In this document: positions 16,001-26,361 of the stretch, one piece after another | Numbering within the stretch: position 1 is the stretch's first letter | How the letters are laid out: each line of letters opens with the position of its first letter | Origin: Parachlorella kessleri | Lineage: Eukaryota; Chlorophyta; Trebouxiophyceae; Chlorellales; Chlorellaceae | NCBI GenBank assembly: GCA_001598975.1 | Contig: BBXU01000150.1 | Coordinates: 1-32,214 of the forward strand | Direction: 5' to 3' | DNA: 32,214 nucleotides | Notes under the pieces: model-generated | Databases searched by the model: none | Told to the model about the DNA's origin: nothing | What the model saw: only the letters and a program-made list of their open reading frames with translations | Position numbers and translations under genes: made by a program

Positions 16001-17734
16001 GTATGTGTATATGTATGTATATGTATGTATCTCTAGTGGCTGGGGCCTGCTATCCTCGAACTGTCTAGACCACCGCCACGCCGCTGCCGCAGGCATGTAG
16101 TGCGCCCTGTTCTGCTTTAGTGTGGCATCCCCCCATGGAGCCTCTTGTAACCGCTCCCTGACAGCCGTGTGCCTAATTTTTGCGTGCAGGAGTACCGGCC
16201 TCAACCTGCGTATGCAGCTGGACCAGCAGATGCTGCTGTGCTTCTGGGGCAAGGAGGCGGTGTGCGTGAACGACGAGCTGTCGCGTACATTCCTGCGCTG
16301 CCTGCCACCGCGCGACCGCATGCGCCTGCTGGGCCTGGTGAGCTGCATTGCCTGCTGCTCGCAGGGCAAGAGGATACTGCCAGCAGTGTGGCTAGCCCTT
16401 TTGGGCGCCCTTGGTTGATGAGGCTATGACACCCTGCCTGCTGGTATTCAGCAGCGGTGGGGCTATGTATGGCTGCCGGTACCTATCTCTGGCATGCAGG
16501 CCTTGCCCCCAAACCACAGCCACCAGCTCCTCGCTACAAACCAACCACGCAGTCGGTTGCACCATGTGCAGCTGGTGGCGCAGACGTTCCAGAGCACATA
16601 CAAGGAGTGGCTGGACATGCACACGCGGCTGCCAGAGCTCAAGCGTGCAGCGCACCTGCTGCAGCATGGTGGCGAGGCGGAGGGCTTCCTAGATGTCAAC
16701 ATGCTTCAGGTGGGCACTGTGTTCCTGCTTCATGGTTGAGTGACATAATAAACTTCCGTGGCAACTTGGGCTTTGTGTGCTAGAGCTGGAGCAAGCGGGG
16801 TGAGGCCGAGGCAACTGCATCTGCAATTTCCTAAGGCAGCTCCTCTCCACCCTGTAGCAAGGGCTGCCTGCTTGTTTCCTGCTTGCCGTAGCTTGTGCTG
16901 TGGCAAGAGTTGTCCAAAGAACCAGCATCCAGTCTTCTCAATTCTGCTCTATTCTGCAGGCGGTACAGTCCATTACAAAAGATCGGTCCAGAGCCATCAA
17001 GGTAAGCATGGTTAGTCACTTGGGTGCTAGTGTTTGGTACTTCTGTCATGTACTCTCCACCGCCGCACCATCTGAACAACAATAGGCCTACTTTGTGCTG
17101 CATCTGGCCTCCCAGGTGGATGGCACAGTGGGCCGGGGCAAGCTGCTGCTCCACTCCATGGCTGGTTGTAGATCTAGTTGCATACTTCTTTGGCCCTGTG
17201 CACAGGTCTACCGCAACATCAACCTGCTGTCATTCGTGGTAGCCAGCATAGCCCTCACGCTCCACGCGCTAGCAGCCAACGGACCTGGAGAAACGCTGCT
17301 CAGTGAGGGCAGCCCTGTGTTGGGAGGTGGCAGCGTGGCGGACCTCTGCAGCGAGCTGCACACTGCGCTCAAGGGCCTTGTGGACAGGTGAGCGGCTGCT
17401 GCATGCTTTGTGGGCTGGTTGTGCGCGTGCCTGGACAGCAGTAGGGTGAAGTGGGTTGACTACCGGGGCAATGGCAGGTGAAGAGGCTCCCAAATCAGTG
17501 GGCCAATGCGGGCTCGCCCAGTTGACAGACGGTGCTCACGTGCTACCTATACACACCCCTTCAAATCCAGCAGGACAGAGCAAGCCATGCACTCATGCAC
17601 GGCAGCCTCGTAGGCAAATCTGTTACTGCTGCTGGCCTACACGCAGGTCCAGCGAGCAGGGCCTCCTTCTGGGAGACCAGTCGAAGCTGGAGTTGGTACA
17701 TGCCCAGATGGCCCTCACTGCCCTGGCTCACTAG
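13075..17734 (+). CDS. Unrecognised 669-aa protein, nuclear-like N-terminus
   Basis: No family could be assigned. Exons: 13075-13188, 13376-13661, 13782-13932, 14152-14316, 14536-14708, 14898-14980, 15254-15352, 15615-15925, 16190-16337, 16572-16709, 16960-17001, 17086-17115, 17206-17387 and 17647-17734 (2010 nt, all phases consistent, stop TAG). The N-terminus has a basic KKRK nuclear-signal candidate (residues 3-6) and KQTTIAFTKK (16-25), which resembles a degenerate PCNA-binding PIP box. An Ala/Pro-rich linker follows. The remainder is predicted helical and Leu-rich, with FEEFQVIPLLEPG, RKVLDVLVLMLRNDM, DLLLCLFKEA, GDLLMLHYLLTVLSQDL, LLENSLLWRICE and INLLSFVVASIALTLHAL, resembling helical-repeat scaffolds. 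A distant SLF2/NSE6-type (Smc5-6 loader) relation is a guess from this layout only. Micro-exons of 42 and 30 nt occur near the end. The start is the first ATG with strong downstream coding. Confidence 0.75.
15986..16031 (+). repeat. TATG/GTAT microsatellite in an intron
   Basis: An imperfect run of TATG and TGTG units lies inside the intron 15926-16189 of the unrecognised gene. It is simple-sequence DNA with no coding role. Confidence 0.8.
17116..17205 (+). other. Stop-free 90-base intron (possible exitron)
   Basis: This interval begins GTGGAT and ends CACAG, so it can be spliced as drawn. It is also exactly 30 codons with no stop in the frame of both flanking exons. The first half (VDGTVGRGKLLLHSMAG) reads like coding sequence and the second half (Cys-rich) less so. 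Retention would add 30 residues; an alternative in-phase donor after ACA at 17127 is also possible. Confidence 0.5.
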
Positions 17735-18095
17735 CACCAGATACATCAGTGCTTGCGTGGGTCTCTGAAGGTTACGATACTGAGGCTTTATGTTGATGGC
17801 TTTATGGTGGAGCTGACTGCTCAAGTAGTAATAAGCAATGTACACAGCTCGGTGATAGGCGTCGCATATGTTATGGGCATGTTGATCTGAGGAATGACAC
17901 TGGAGAGTCCTCGGCACCTGCCATAAGATGTGTACAAATTATACACTGCTGAAAGAGGCAGAAGGGGGCATTGCAAGTACTGCATCTAACAGAACGGGAC
18001 GCAAGTGCTCATGAATCTTGGCATAATGAAGTCCACATGGTGGACACACAGGAAGGAAACACCCACGCATAATCTCACCTCTGTACCCACAAACG
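17735..18095. other. Convergent 3' flanks, no gene seen
   Basis: These 361 bases separate the stop codons of two convergent genes (17734 plus and 18096 minus) and must hold both 3' UTRs. No clear TGTAA signal is visible on either strand, so the polyadenylation sites cannot be placed. Confidence 0.5.
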
Positions 18096-21000
18096 CTACA
18101 AAAAAGTGCGATGCGTGGAACCCTGGCCTCCCGAGAACTTGCTGCCCAGGGCCTTGGCATTCTGCAGCAGGTCCTGGGGGTTGGCTGGGCCCTTCAGCCC
18201 CGGCCCCAAGTCCTTTTCACGGTCAAAGGGCCGCCAGGGGTGCTGCGTGGCGTCCCAGTCTTGCTCTGCGGCCGCCGCCTGCTTCTTGCCTGCCCCTTTC
18301 TCCTTCTTGCGCTTCTTCTTCTCAGGTTCTTGCTGCAGGAGCGGAAAGACGGTGTGATGAGAGTTGCTGTGCAGCTGGGACGGCCAGTAACCAGGAGTTG
18401 TGTTCATGCCTTCCGATTTACCCCAAGGAATGGTCACCAACACTCAGTAGCTGCCGCAGACAGGCTGCACTGGTACTCCCCTTCTCCTAGCCATTCGCAA
18501 CAACCTGGAGTGCAAGCTCCGGAGCCATGTTCCCACCCCTGGGCCACACCACAGGAACACCCTCAGTGGCCCCAGGCGTAGGCTTCCAGGCAAAAGTCCA
18601 GCCCTCGTCTAGCTATATCCTATCTCCACATTGCTCGCACTACCTGCCACCCTTACTAAAGTCTGTGAAATTTCTTTGCTCCTAGGCCCCACAGTTCATG
18701 CCACCCCTTGCAGCCCCCTGCCCTCCTCAGCTAACACACCTGCTTGTCCAGGTGCTGCTCCAGCAGGCTCTTCTTCCGCGCCTGCAAGTTGTACTGGTCC
18801 ACCGCGGCAGCGGTGCGCTGCAGCCGCTGCTGTGCTGCACCCTCAGCGGGCCCAGCGGGGATCAGCATGGGGCCCTGCCCAGCCCCAGGCCCTCCCTCCA
18901 GCTGTGCTGCTCGCTGGGCGGGTGTGAGCGTCCAGTCGGAGGTGTCGCCTCTGCCCTTGACGCCCGCCTTGCTAAAGCCCACCAGCGTCGACTGCGGGTG
19001 GGTGGGCAGCGAGAGGCAAGCACTTGGCCAAGCTTGGCAGCCAGTCGAGATCACTGACTGCTGGGTAGGAGTGTCGTACTATGCTGCCGCACGCCTACCA
19101 GACGGTGGAACGACTACATCGCAGGAAGCCATTGCAATATCCATCAGACCTGAGCCATGCTGCAGGCAGCAAGCACAGCCTTCAGAGGCACTCCTAGCTT
19201 CCCCCCGCCCACCAGCGACGGCAGCGCGCCTCCCGCCTTCCTCTCGGGCGGCAGCTCCGTCATCCAGGCCTCCCTAGAGGGGCCCCCAAACTGCTGCTGG
19301 GACGGTCCCGCCAGGTCTTCCGCGGTGGCCTGCCCCCGCATCACCCGCCACTGCCGCTGCCGCTCTGCTGCTGCCTGCTCCTTCTCGAACTCGGCACGCA
19401 GGGCCTTCTCCTGGCGCCGGTCGTCCACGAGCTTCCGCAGCCCCGAGTCCTGCAACACAGGGCAGCAACAAACACAGATAGGCCAACACACACTTCTAGA
19501 CCCAGGTCCAGACACTCTGCAGTACTTTGAGGTACAGGTCTCGTGCTCAGGCTCCCGTCCTTTCACAACTTGAAGACACACCAAGGCCACAAGAATTTGC
19601 CTTCGAGCGTCCTCTCTTCCACCAGGATGAAGGCAAGCCCTTCCTGTGCTGACACAACCCAACAAAGGCGGCTTCAATGAGCCTAGGTAGCACCGCAGCT
19701 ACAACGGCAATGCTCCTGCTTGCCAAGCTACAAGCAAACCGCAGCAGAAATGCCAAATACAATTGCGGGAGGCCGGATCCATCCCTGGGCAGCTGTCAGC
19801 GTGTAGGTACCTGCAGCTCCTTGGCAGCCCGTGCCACCGCCTGGAACGCGTCGTGGGCCTGGGGGTGGTCACACTTGTCGGGGTGGATGAGCAGCGACAG
19901 CCGCCAGTAGCGCTTCTTGACATCGCCTGCAGGCCGCAGAGCTCACGTGAGCTCCTGAGGAAACGCACATTGCATGTGTTTTGCGTTTGACCTCGTGCCA
20001 CAAACACCAACACGCACAACAACATCCACCAGGGCTAGACGGAGCTCGCTTGGAATAACCAAATGCCCAAAGCCTTTCCTGTCATGTGCATCTCCATGTC
20101 AAAAGCCTAAACCCCCGCCTCGCCGCCTCTGACCCACATCACCCTCCCACAACCCCGAAAAATCTTCTCCCTTCTTTCACTTACCAGCAGTGGCCTCGTC
20201 ATCCACCCCCAGCACCTCATAGGGGTCTGGGAGCTGCTCCGCCGCCTGTGCCGCCGTGGAGCCTTCCAGGGCGTTGGCATGCTGCTGGAGCACCTTGATA
20301 ATGCGCACCACCTCGGCGCTGCGCTCGTCCATGGACGCTGCAGGACCGGGGCACAATGTGTGGCGCATAGTTGACGGAACGGTCATTGCCAGTATGGAGT
20401 GAGGCTGGGCCGAATATGCTGGCACCCGCAGTGCATCTGTTAGGCGCCTGCCAGACCCGGGCCGCAGGCAGAGGGAGGCCAAATGCAGTATCGCAGCAAC
20501 ACGCATGGGCTACGGATGGAGATTGCAACGGCATGCCGCCCTTCCTGGGCACAGTCAGTCAGTGCCCACCTGAGCCCCAAAATGCATGCAGCTAGACCCC
20601 CAGGCCTGGAACCTCAGGCCTCACCTGCATCCACCTCCTCCGCCAGTTCAGGTGGTGCTGGCCCCACCAGCAGCTCATCCAGCCCTCCCTCCTCCTCCTC
20701 AAAGAACTCCATCTGCACGGCCACCAGTGGTGAGAGGTCTGCCAGGGTCCATGGCCATCAACAACAGGAGCAGGGCTCATGCCGGGAGGGTGCTTGAGTA
20801 AGGCCTGGCGCTTGCGGAGGTGGCTGGTGCGCCTCTTCTGTTGAAGCACCGCCTTCGGCTCCAATACTTGAGGAATGTCACCATGGCCACACGAAGCAAC
20901 TTGCTCTTATTTTGTAGTTCCTGAGCAGAGGGTGTCCACACCTGCCCCAGGTGGCGCACTAGAGCTGGAATGCCCACACAGCATGTTTTCCCTGCCTGCT

Positions 21001-22615
21001 GCCCCACCCCCCTGACCCCCTCCCCAACCTCGCCCAACAACCACAACCACACACATACACACCTGTGCCGCTGCCTCCAGCTGCTGCTGGGTGGGCATCG
21101 AAGGCCCCAGCACACGCTTGGCAGCAGCTGCTGCAGCGGCAACGGCCACAGCATCATCACTCCCAGCACTCCCTGCAGCTGCCATCTCCTCCGCCAGCTC
21201 CCCATTAGCCGCCCCAGAAGCAGGTCCTTCCCCCTCTTCGCTCTCGCCATCGCTGGCAACAAGGCCCTCCTGCAGACCTGCCTGTCGAGGCCCCAGTTGC
21301 GGTCCTATGTGCACAGCTGCTGGCCGCCCTGGTGCCTCTCTCCCTTCAACCTCCGGACCCGCCACAAGCACTTGCCGCCCATCCTCTTCCACTCCCTGTG
21401 GCTGCTGCTGCCCCTCCACCTGCTGCTGCTGCTCTTGTGGCTGCCGCTCTGGTGGCAGTGTAGGCCCCACAGGCCCCCTCGCCGGCCGTCCCTCCGGACC
21501 GGCAGCACCAGCAATCGCCTGTGCTTGCCCTGCCACGGCGGGAGTGCCGTTCTGCGGTGTGGCTGCTGCCGCCGCGGGGGGAGCATAGGCGGCCAGTGAG
21601 GCGGGGCTCTCATCCAGGATGGGGGCTATGAATGCCAACACTGGCGCCGCCCCCCTCTGCTTGAAGTACTGGCCCTGCCAAAGGCGGCATGACAGAGGCT
21701 AGGCCAACCAGTTAGTCTCCGCAAGCAGGACAGGAGGAGATGCGAAGGCCGCTGCTGAACGGTGTTGAAAGCCGCTGCTGGCTTAGCAATGACATGGCGT
21801 TTATTATGTAACAACTCTGCATGCACGACAGCGGCACAGCAGCTGTTGCCACGAAGGACAAGGCGTACTGGCCGACCTGCGTGTCCTGCACCAAGCTTTC
21901 AACCGGCTCACGCTCCTGCCCCTCACCGCGGAGTTCTTTCGGAGCTGGACGAGGTTGTCAAACAGCGTGCAGAGCTTTGACCGGAGGAACTGGTCAGGGA
22001 TGCCCGACACATCCAGCGCGCCCCCGCTGTCCAGCTGGCGCACCAGCTGCAGGAAAGCAGCATGGACACTAGTATCTGTGCAACCTGCACACGTGCATCA
22101 ACATGCGCATCCTGGATGCGGGCTACCAGAGCCAAGGGGGTGCAGAACACTTTAACTAGTTTGCCCTCAGGCGACTGTGTTGGGAGCCTTACTGACGCCC
22201 ACTTGTGCTTTTTAAGCAGCCAACTCACCTCCCGAAGCTCCCCCTTGAGCTGGTAGTTATATGCCAGCACCTCACGAGCTGCCCTGGCAGCCGCCCTGCT
22301 CTGCAACGGATACAGGATAGAGGATGGGCAAAGCTAGCATTGTTGTGTATAGGACCTCTCAGCTTGCAATGAGAGGAAAAGAAGGTAAACCAGAAGCATG
22401 GTTCCAACAGCCCACAAGCCCCCTGCTGCGTGTTGTGGACTCACCTTGGCCAGCTGGGTGTTCACATTCAGCACCCGGCCTTCATCACTGTCAGACGACG
22501 TCTCTGAGGAGCTGTTATCCCTACGCCTGCTACGCTTTGACTTCTTTCTTTTCTTGGGCTTCTTTTCATGATGGCGATCCTTCCTGTCCTTGTGCTTCTT
22601 CTTGTCTTTACCCAT
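18096..22615 (-). CDS. GPALPP/DUF3752 protein with internal J-domain
   Basis: Minus-strand exons: 22445-22615, 22229-22300, 21927-22046, 21063-21674, 20625-20712, 20185-20337, 19811-19926, 19192-19449, 18740-18991 and 18096-18332 (692 aa). The exon 8 donor could instead be at 19150, adding 14 residues in the same phase. The N-terminus is Lys/Arg-rich followed by an SR/acidic stretch, suggesting nuclear location. Then come helices (LVRQLDSGGALDVSGIP, YFKQRGAAPVLAFIAP), GPALPP-like motifs (GPTLPP 191-196, IGPQLG, LGPSMP, VGPAPP), and a J-domain from about 391 with DPYEVLGV and catalytic HPD at 420-422, so it should stimulate an Hsp70. The DUF3752 part follows: AWMTELPPERK, GRGDTSDWTLTPAQRAA and a C-terminal HPWRPFDREKDL. 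I recall plant J-proteins of similar layout; a role in RNA processing is inferred. The gene is divergent from the Nopp140-like gene. Confidence 0.9.
18635..18652 (+). repeat. 18-base dispersed repeat, copy 2
   Basis: Exact second copy of TCGCACTACCTGCCACCC (first copy 12852-12869), here within the intron 18333-18739 of the J-domain gene. The host gene is on the opposite strand. Confidence 0.5.
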
Positions 22616-22861
22616 CGTGAGAACTCTGCAATTCAGCGCAGGTTTTGGCAGGCACGGCACGTTTTCCGATGTATTTCTGTACCATGCTCTGTACCTGGCT
22701 TTGGACAGGAGGGTGCCCAGGGCGCCATGGCAGCCTTCCCGCTCTCACCTGCGGCGCTGGCACCGTGCATTGGTGTTAGCACTGCCCCTACCTACCCAAT
22801 TTTACACCTGCTTCTTGGTCATCTCCCACAGCTGGACCTCCCCTCGGACGGCTGGGGCAGC
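22616..22861. promoter_or_regulatory. Divergent promoter, J-domain gene / Nopp140-like gene
   Basis: Only 246 bases separate the two start codons (22615 minus, 22862 plus), so the promoters and 5' UTRs are shared or overlapping. If the Nopp140-like gene instead starts at the upstream in-frame ATG at 22728, the gap shrinks to 112 bases. No TATA box is seen. Both neighbours look nuclear and RNA-linked, which fits co-expression. Confidence 0.55.
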
Positions 22862-24848
22862 ATGGCTAAGGCAGACAAATTGGTCAATACCACAGCCCCT
22901 GAGAACGGTGCTGCAGTTGTTCATAAAAAGAAGGATAAAAAGGTGAGATTGCTGCTAGTTGCCTGGAACATGTCATGCGTGCATGCAGCACTGTCGAGCA
23001 TAGTTGTGCTTTTATGTTGGTCTTGGCAAGCCGGCATGCCGGCTGCGCACTTCGAGTACCTTAAGTGTTGTGGAGACTGCTCGCTGAAATGCAAAGTGAC
23101 AAGTGTGGGTGGGCACCTGCAAAGCCACTGTCTGGTGCGTTGTGCAGGATAAGAAACGGAAAGGGGAGGAGGTGGCTCCAGTTCTTGCTGAGGAGGCTAC
23201 AGTGGTAGTAGCAGTAGCAGTAGCGGAAGAGCCTGCAAAGAAGAAGAAGAAGCCGAAGAAGGTTGCTTGCCTTGCTATGAGGGTCAGGGTAGAGGGCGCT
23301 TTGTGGTGGCACATTGTTGGTGATTGAGGAGGTTCAGGCACACCTCAAGCTGCAGACTGTGAAACAGAAGGGAGAGTATGTAGGTGCCAAACTTGCAAAC
23401 TTCCACCGCTTGTCAAAACACTACTAATGCCGGTGTGTACAGGACACAGCAACTGAGGAAGCGCCAGCAGCCATTCTAGCACCAGAGGAGAAGTCAAAGA
23501 AGAAGGTACGGCGCTGCTTGGACTGCGCTAGCCAGTCTGGATCATAATCAGTGCACACTGATGTCTTTTTGATTTTGACTGTTGGCCTGAGCTATGGCCT
23601 GGCATGCAAACCATTCACGAACCCCCTTGAAGGACTGTCGGTACGTATGTTCCCAGGTAGTGGTCCTTTAGGTGGTGATTGCCTGCCAAGGTGAAACATC
23701 CCCACAGATGTGCCTGCTCGTGCTATTTGGCAGACGCTCTTCTGGACCAGCAGCAAGGGTAGCCAATGGGTCTCATGGAACGCCCGCAGGAGAAAGCAGC
23801 AGCAGGCGGTGCAGCAGTAGAGGTAGCGCCCCCTGGGGCAGCAGCGGAGGGGCCCAAATTGCAGAAGAAGAAGTTCAAGAAGGTCTGTAGCTGCAGGGCC
23901 TCTATCAGGCCTGCAGGAATGCAAGTTAGCGATTGGAACAGCAGGGTCCTGCGAGATGCGTGGGTTGACTTGGGCATCCTTGCCGCAGGCATGGTCTGCG
24001 ATGGCCGTCACAAATTGCTACTTGAAAGGAGGGGAAGGTTGATGGCTTGCTGCACAATTGGGGGACAGGGAGGTTCAGGTGAGCGGGGGTTTCTAACGGC
24101 TTCGCGGGAGAATCTTCCTGTATTTTTGCTTAGCGTGTCCGCCAGCGAATCTGATGGACAACTCAGTACTGCTTGCAGGGCAAGGCTGGTGTAACCGAAG
24201 GTGTAGCTTCTGCAGCTGAGGCACCGGCCCCTGCGGCAGCAGCTGAAGAACCCAAGCTGAAGAAGAAGTCCAAGAAGGTAGGGAGGACCGCATGGTTTAG
24301 CCTTGCAGGTTATGGCTGTTACGTGCACATGAGCGTGCAAATCGCATGACTTTCGTTGTGCTACTGCTCTTAATAGGGGCTCATATAACTTGCCGCCCTG
24401 GGTCTATTGTCTCCGAGCATGCGTGACCTGTCCGTTTCGAATGCCGGCAATGCATTATCTACAAGCCTTTTGAGTTGTTTTCGTTGTCTCGCAGGAGAAG
24501 GCAGCACTGGCAGTGGAAGCCCCAGCAGCTGAAGAGCCAGCAGCAGCCCCTACAGGCCAGGCTGAGGAACAGACAGAAAAAAAGAAGAAATTGAAGAAGC
24601 GGAAGGCAGAAGGTGATGCCAATGGGGCAGCAGTCGAGGAGCCGGCGGCGGTAGCAGAAACAAAGGCAACAGCAGCAGCCGCGACAGCAGACCCTGCAGG
24701 CCAGGAAAAGGAGGAGAAGAAGAGGGAGAAGAAGTCTAAGAAGCGGAAAGCAGTGGGCGAGGCTACTGGTGCAGCAGTTGAGGACGACGGCGCTGGCACT
24801 GCGGCAGCGGCAGGGCCAGCAGAGCAGCCGCCGGTGGAAAAGCCTGAG
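22862..24848 (+). repeat. Serial exon repeat, each exon ending in a Lys cluster
   Basis: Exons 1 to 5 of the Nopp140-like gene are 63-114 nt and phase 0-0, and each ends precisely at its donor with a lysine block: KKKDKK, KKKKKPKK, KSKKK, KLQKKKFKK and KLKKKSKK. Each is preceded by an Ala/Glu/Pro-rich acidic segment. Exon 6 (354 nt) contains two further units internally (KKKKLKKRKAEGDANGAAVE and KREKKSKKRKAVGEATGAAV), as if two units had fused. Confidence 0.75.
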
Positions 24849-25656
24849 GTGGGTGCTGGCGGTGCGGCAAGAAGGCCCGACTACCATGCAATTGCTCAGG
24901 GCGTTAGGTGCACGCCTTCTTGCTAGCTGGGTGAAGCCAGCATCTATGCTATGTGGATGCTTTGTGTTGCCAGCCTGGTTTCCAATAACAATGCGGGTCA
25001 CCTCCAGGTAAGATATCGTGTGTTTGTGTGCCCAAAGCAGGCTGGCGCCGCACCCCCCGCCAAGAAGCGTAAGATGGCCAATGGCAGTGCAGCACCCAGC
25101 AGCCAGGGTGGCACAGCAGGGCCCAGCAGCGGCGATGAGGAGGGCAACGGCAAGCGGGAGGGCACAGCAGCCAAGGCGTTCCAGCGCGTGAAGGCCGAGG
25201 AGTGGCTGGACAAGAAGGGCGCGTGGGACAACTCGTATGTGGGCACCTTTGGCGAGGGCGGCTGGGGCTTCAAGGCGCAGCAGATCCTTGGGCAGGTGCG
25301 CTGGCCTGCTCCTTGTGACGCGCATGCCTGCCCATCATGCAGCTTGAACATGCTAGGCTTTGGCAGATTCACTCGCGCTGTTGCAAAGCCACCTCCCTTT
25401 AGCTTCGTATGGGAAATCAATGTGCTGGCTCTGTAATGGTTGGCTCAGCGCCCACCTGGCGCTAGACATCCTATTTGGCTGCGGGCATTGGGATTAGTTG
25501 TGCAAGGTGTGTCAAGCTGGTCATCTTCATGGACTGCAGGTACGCGGGAGGGACTTCCGGCATGAGAAGACAAAGAAGAAGCGGGGGTCGTACAAGGGCG
25601 GCGCCATTGACACGGGGGCGGTCGCCTCCTACAAGTTTGAGAGTGATGACGAGTAA
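22862..25656 (+). CDS. Nopp140/SRP40-like nucleolar phosphoprotein
   Basis: Likely nucleolar chaperone of snoRNPs, as for NOLC1/Nopp140 and yeast Srp40. Exons: 22862-22942, 23148-23261, 23443-23505, 23790-23882, 24179-24277, 24495-24848, 25041-25295 and 25540-25656; every one is a multiple of three and in phase 0 (391 aa). The C-terminus is diagnostic: AFQRVKAEEW (from 314), DNSYVGTFGEGGWGFKAQQIL, and RDFRHEKTKKKRGSYKGG, ending KFESDDE. The rest alternates Ala/Pro/Glu-rich segments with Lys clusters, and PPAKKRKM in exon 7 is a nuclear-signal candidate. No LisH domain is seen at the N-terminus, and long acidic-serine tracts typical of animal Nopp140 are absent. The start at 22862 begins clearly coding sequence; an in-frame upstream ATG at 22728 remains possible. 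Confidence 0.88.
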
Positions 25657-26361
25657 TGGTCTAGCTGTCGAACATCACAGAGTAGCTGGCTAGCGGGGGA
25701 CCGTGAGAAGACTTGGAGTGTCAAGTTGGTTAAGGACGGTTTTATCACCCGGGTTGTTGTTGTGGCAGATAAGCTACACTGCACCCCGCAAACGTTGCAG
25801 TACCATTATGTGACGTTCTCTTGCACCCCAACCCCACCGGTGCAGCTGGTGCATGGGCATGCGGTGCGTAGGGGACCTTTCCAGCTATCCTTGAATGCTG
25901 TGCCTATTACCATCTGGGCAGTGCATGTAGTGGCAATGAGACCATATCAGCTATTGTCTAAGTTGCGCAATGCCGCCCACCATTTCGTGGACATTTCCTT
26001 AGCTTTCAAGTTGGGGTAACGCTGGTATGCGACGGCATGCCTTGAACATGATACATGGGTGCACCGCAGCCACCATCGGCAACTTCATGAAGCCCATGCC
26101 GTGCATTTCATGCCGGTTACTCATGAGGCTACCACTACAAAACAGGCTTGCGGTCAGTCCAGCTCATTTGTAGATGACTTGAGAGCTGCACCTATCAAAG
26201 TTTGAAGGCCCGCCTTTGAAGCTCCTTGCGTGCCACCAGTGGTCTTTTCAAAGCCGCACTTTCAAGAGGTCACTTTCTTTCTTTCGCTGGCCCAAGCGCC
26301 CTTGCAACTGCAGCCCTTGTTCGGTTCTTCAGCTTCCCTGCGATCCAGGCGAGGCTCAAAA
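25657..26361. other. Intergenic, no gene seen
   Basis: About 700 bases lie between two genes on the same strand. An open frame of 97 codons at 25726-26019 has no recognisable motif, signal or splice context and is probably chance. The region should contain the 3' UTR of the Nopp140-like gene and the promoter of the expansin-FAS1 gene. Confidence 0.5.

Noticed and set aside
20970..21599. Two long plus-strand open frames opposite the J-domain gene
   Set aside because: They are antisense shadows of the large exon 21063-21674, whose minus-strand frame carries GPALPP motifs and joins in phase on both sides.
22728..22861. Upstream in-frame start for the Nopp140-like gene
   Set aside because: The extra 44-45 residues show neither a LisH domain nor the family's composition and would narrow the divergent promoter to 112 bases; kept only as an alternative.
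25726..26019. Open frame of 97 codons downstream of the Nopp140-like gene
   Set aside because: No motif, signal peptide or domain resemblance; most easily explained as chance in a 3' flank.
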